Source: an uncultured Collinsella sp. (lineage in GTDB: Bacteria > Actinomycetota > Coriobacteriia > Coriobacteriales > Coriobacteriaceae). Taken from it: a DNA stretch of 5,194 nucleotides. Positions 4,945-5,194 of the stretch are shown here, in pieces (the stretch's first letter is position 1; every line of letters begins with the position of its first letter). The position numbers and the translations under genes are program-made. The notes beneath the pieces are model-generated. The model worked only from the letters and a program-made list of their open reading frames with translations, was not told the DNA's origin and did not search any database. Where the stretch lies: the NCBI GenBank assembly GCA_934655835.1, contig CAKUHM010000110.1, positions 1 to 5,194 on the forward strand, written 5' to 3'.

Positions 4945-4965
4945 CTGCTACTAATCTAGTAGCAG
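4945..4965. repeat. perfect 9-bp dyad inside the right arm
   Basis: CTGCTACTA (4945-4953) and TAGTAGCAG (4957-4965) are perfect reverse complements around ATC. The left arm holds a decayed counterpart, CTGTTACCA and TAGTGGCAG (4801-4821), which could still pair in RNA through G-U pairs with one mismatch. Each end of the element thus carries its own stem next to the long terminal repeat. Confidence 0.7.
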
Positions 4966-4991
4966 TACTCATATTTGCCATTTTTTGCACA
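4963..4991 (-). repeat. right terminal inverted repeat
   Basis: This is the mirror copy of 4775-4803. On the minus strand it reads TGTGCAAAAAA, then TGG, then CAAATATGAGTACTG. It starts 35 bases past the stop of the partial gene at 5027-5194. Confidence 0.8.
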
Positions 4992-5006
4992 GAGCCCCTG
5001 AACGAA

Positions 5007-5019
5007 CCCCCTTTGAAGC
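5007..5019 (+). repeat. right copy of short direct repeat CCCCCTTTGAAGC
   Basis: This matches 4715-4726 apart from one extra T, in the same orientation, just outside the right arm of the inverted-repeat element. Confidence 0.35.
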
Positions 5020-5026
5020 CATACAA

Positions 5027-5194
5027 CTAAGCTGGTTTAAGCCCAAAGCACGCTCGGAGCGTGTTCAGCAGAACATCTTGCTTCTTTCGACGAGCCTCCA
5101 CGCGGTTTTGGTACCGCTTGCCCATGCGTTGATGGATACGCCATGCGAGTGCTTCCATCGCTTCCATGTCGCAAAGCATCTCGTTGTTGACGGT
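5027..5194 (-). CDS. unrecognised protein, C-terminal 55 residues (start lies outside window)
   Basis: One minus-strand frame is open from the window edge to TAG at 5027-5029. It gives a plausible soluble C-terminus: TVNNEMLCDMEAMEALAW, then a basic helical stretch (RIHQRMGKRYQNRVEARRKK, about 19-38), and an ending NTLRACFGLKPA. Acidic and basic helices with no membrane segment suggest a cytosolic, possibly nucleic-acid-binding protein, but I recognise no family and give no function. The other two frames on this strand give less protein-like sequence with poorer codon choice. No terminator with a T-run follows; the next structure downstream is the right arm of the inverted-repeat element, 35 bases away. 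The gene may be unrelated to the element, or could be its neighbour by insertion. Confidence 0.6.
   Translation of the reverse strand, partial: TVNNEMLCDMEAMEALAWRIHQRMGKRYQNRVEARRKKQDVLLNTLRACFGLKPA

Larger units (their letters stand above)
4775..4991. repeat. 217-bp element bounded by 29-bp terminal inverted repeats (MITE-like)
   Basis: The left end (4775-4803) begins TGTGCAAAAAA and ends CAAATATGAGTACTG. The reverse complement of 4963-4991 is the same except for three adjacent bases (CAT against TGG). Weaker similarity continues inward for about 20 more bases (TACYANNTTAGTRGCAGC). The inside, about 4822-4944, is AT-rich compared with the genes and has no supported coding frame. Inverted ends, small size and no gene resemble a miniature transposable element; no clear target-site duplication is seen at the ends. 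It may instead be a pair of opposed regulatory or structural repeats. Confidence 0.6.

Noticed and set aside
4768..4998. Target-site duplication immediately at the ends of the inverted-repeat element.
   Set aside because: The flanking bases (left GTGCCG, right GAGCCC) do not match as a direct repeat, so a recent clean insertion is not shown.

Overview
The window reads as chromosomal DNA of a moderately GC-rich actinomycete-type gut bacterium. The best guess is Coriobacteriia, for example a Collinsella relative. That assignment rests on codon usage, the DegV, long-HPF and orphan solute-binding lipoprotein content, and AGGAG-type ribosome binding sites; it is inference, since no rRNA or marker gene is present. 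Every gene I can support lies on the minus strand, so transcription runs from high to low coordinates.

In order of transcription: (1) the C-terminal 55 codons of an unrecognised basic protein (5194 to 5027). (2) A gene-free stretch of about 400 bp (4631-5026) holding a 217-bp element bounded by near-perfect 29-bp inverted repeats (4775-4803 and 4963-4991), with further dyads inside and beside it. (3) A promoter with a consensus TATAAT (4625-4630), then a long leader that stays open in frame with the next gene. (4) A lipoprotein of the family 3 extracellular solute-binding fold (3283-4275), followed by a hairpin and a strong intrinsic terminator. (5) A 217-bp gene-free leader containing a perfect 8-bp dyad, then the long-form hibernation promoting factor gene hpf (2381-2965). 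(6) A perfect 8+8 dyad and a strong intrinsic terminator. (7) A DegV-family fatty-acid-binding protein (1348-2301), whose ribosome binding site lies only a few bases past that terminator. (8) A beta-hydroxyacid dehydrogenase of the 3-hydroxyisobutyrate / 2-hydroxy-3-oxopropionate family (176-1255) carrying an unusual His/Cys-rich C-terminal tail built from three 36-bp repeats. (9) The start of a small membrane protein whose start codon lies 5 bases past the dehydrogenase stop (170 to 1, running off the window).

The window divides into transcription units at the two strong terminators (3183-3216 and 2320-2351). The lipoprotein and hpf each end at their own terminator. degV, the dehydrogenase and the membrane gene probably form one downstream unit, although no convincing degV promoter is visible. 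No pathway clearly links all the genes. The most unusual items are the metal-binding-type tail on the dehydrogenase, the inverted-repeat element at 4775-4991, the open in-frame leader ahead of the lipoprotein, and the arrangement of dyad, terminator and Shine-Dalgarno between hpf and degV.
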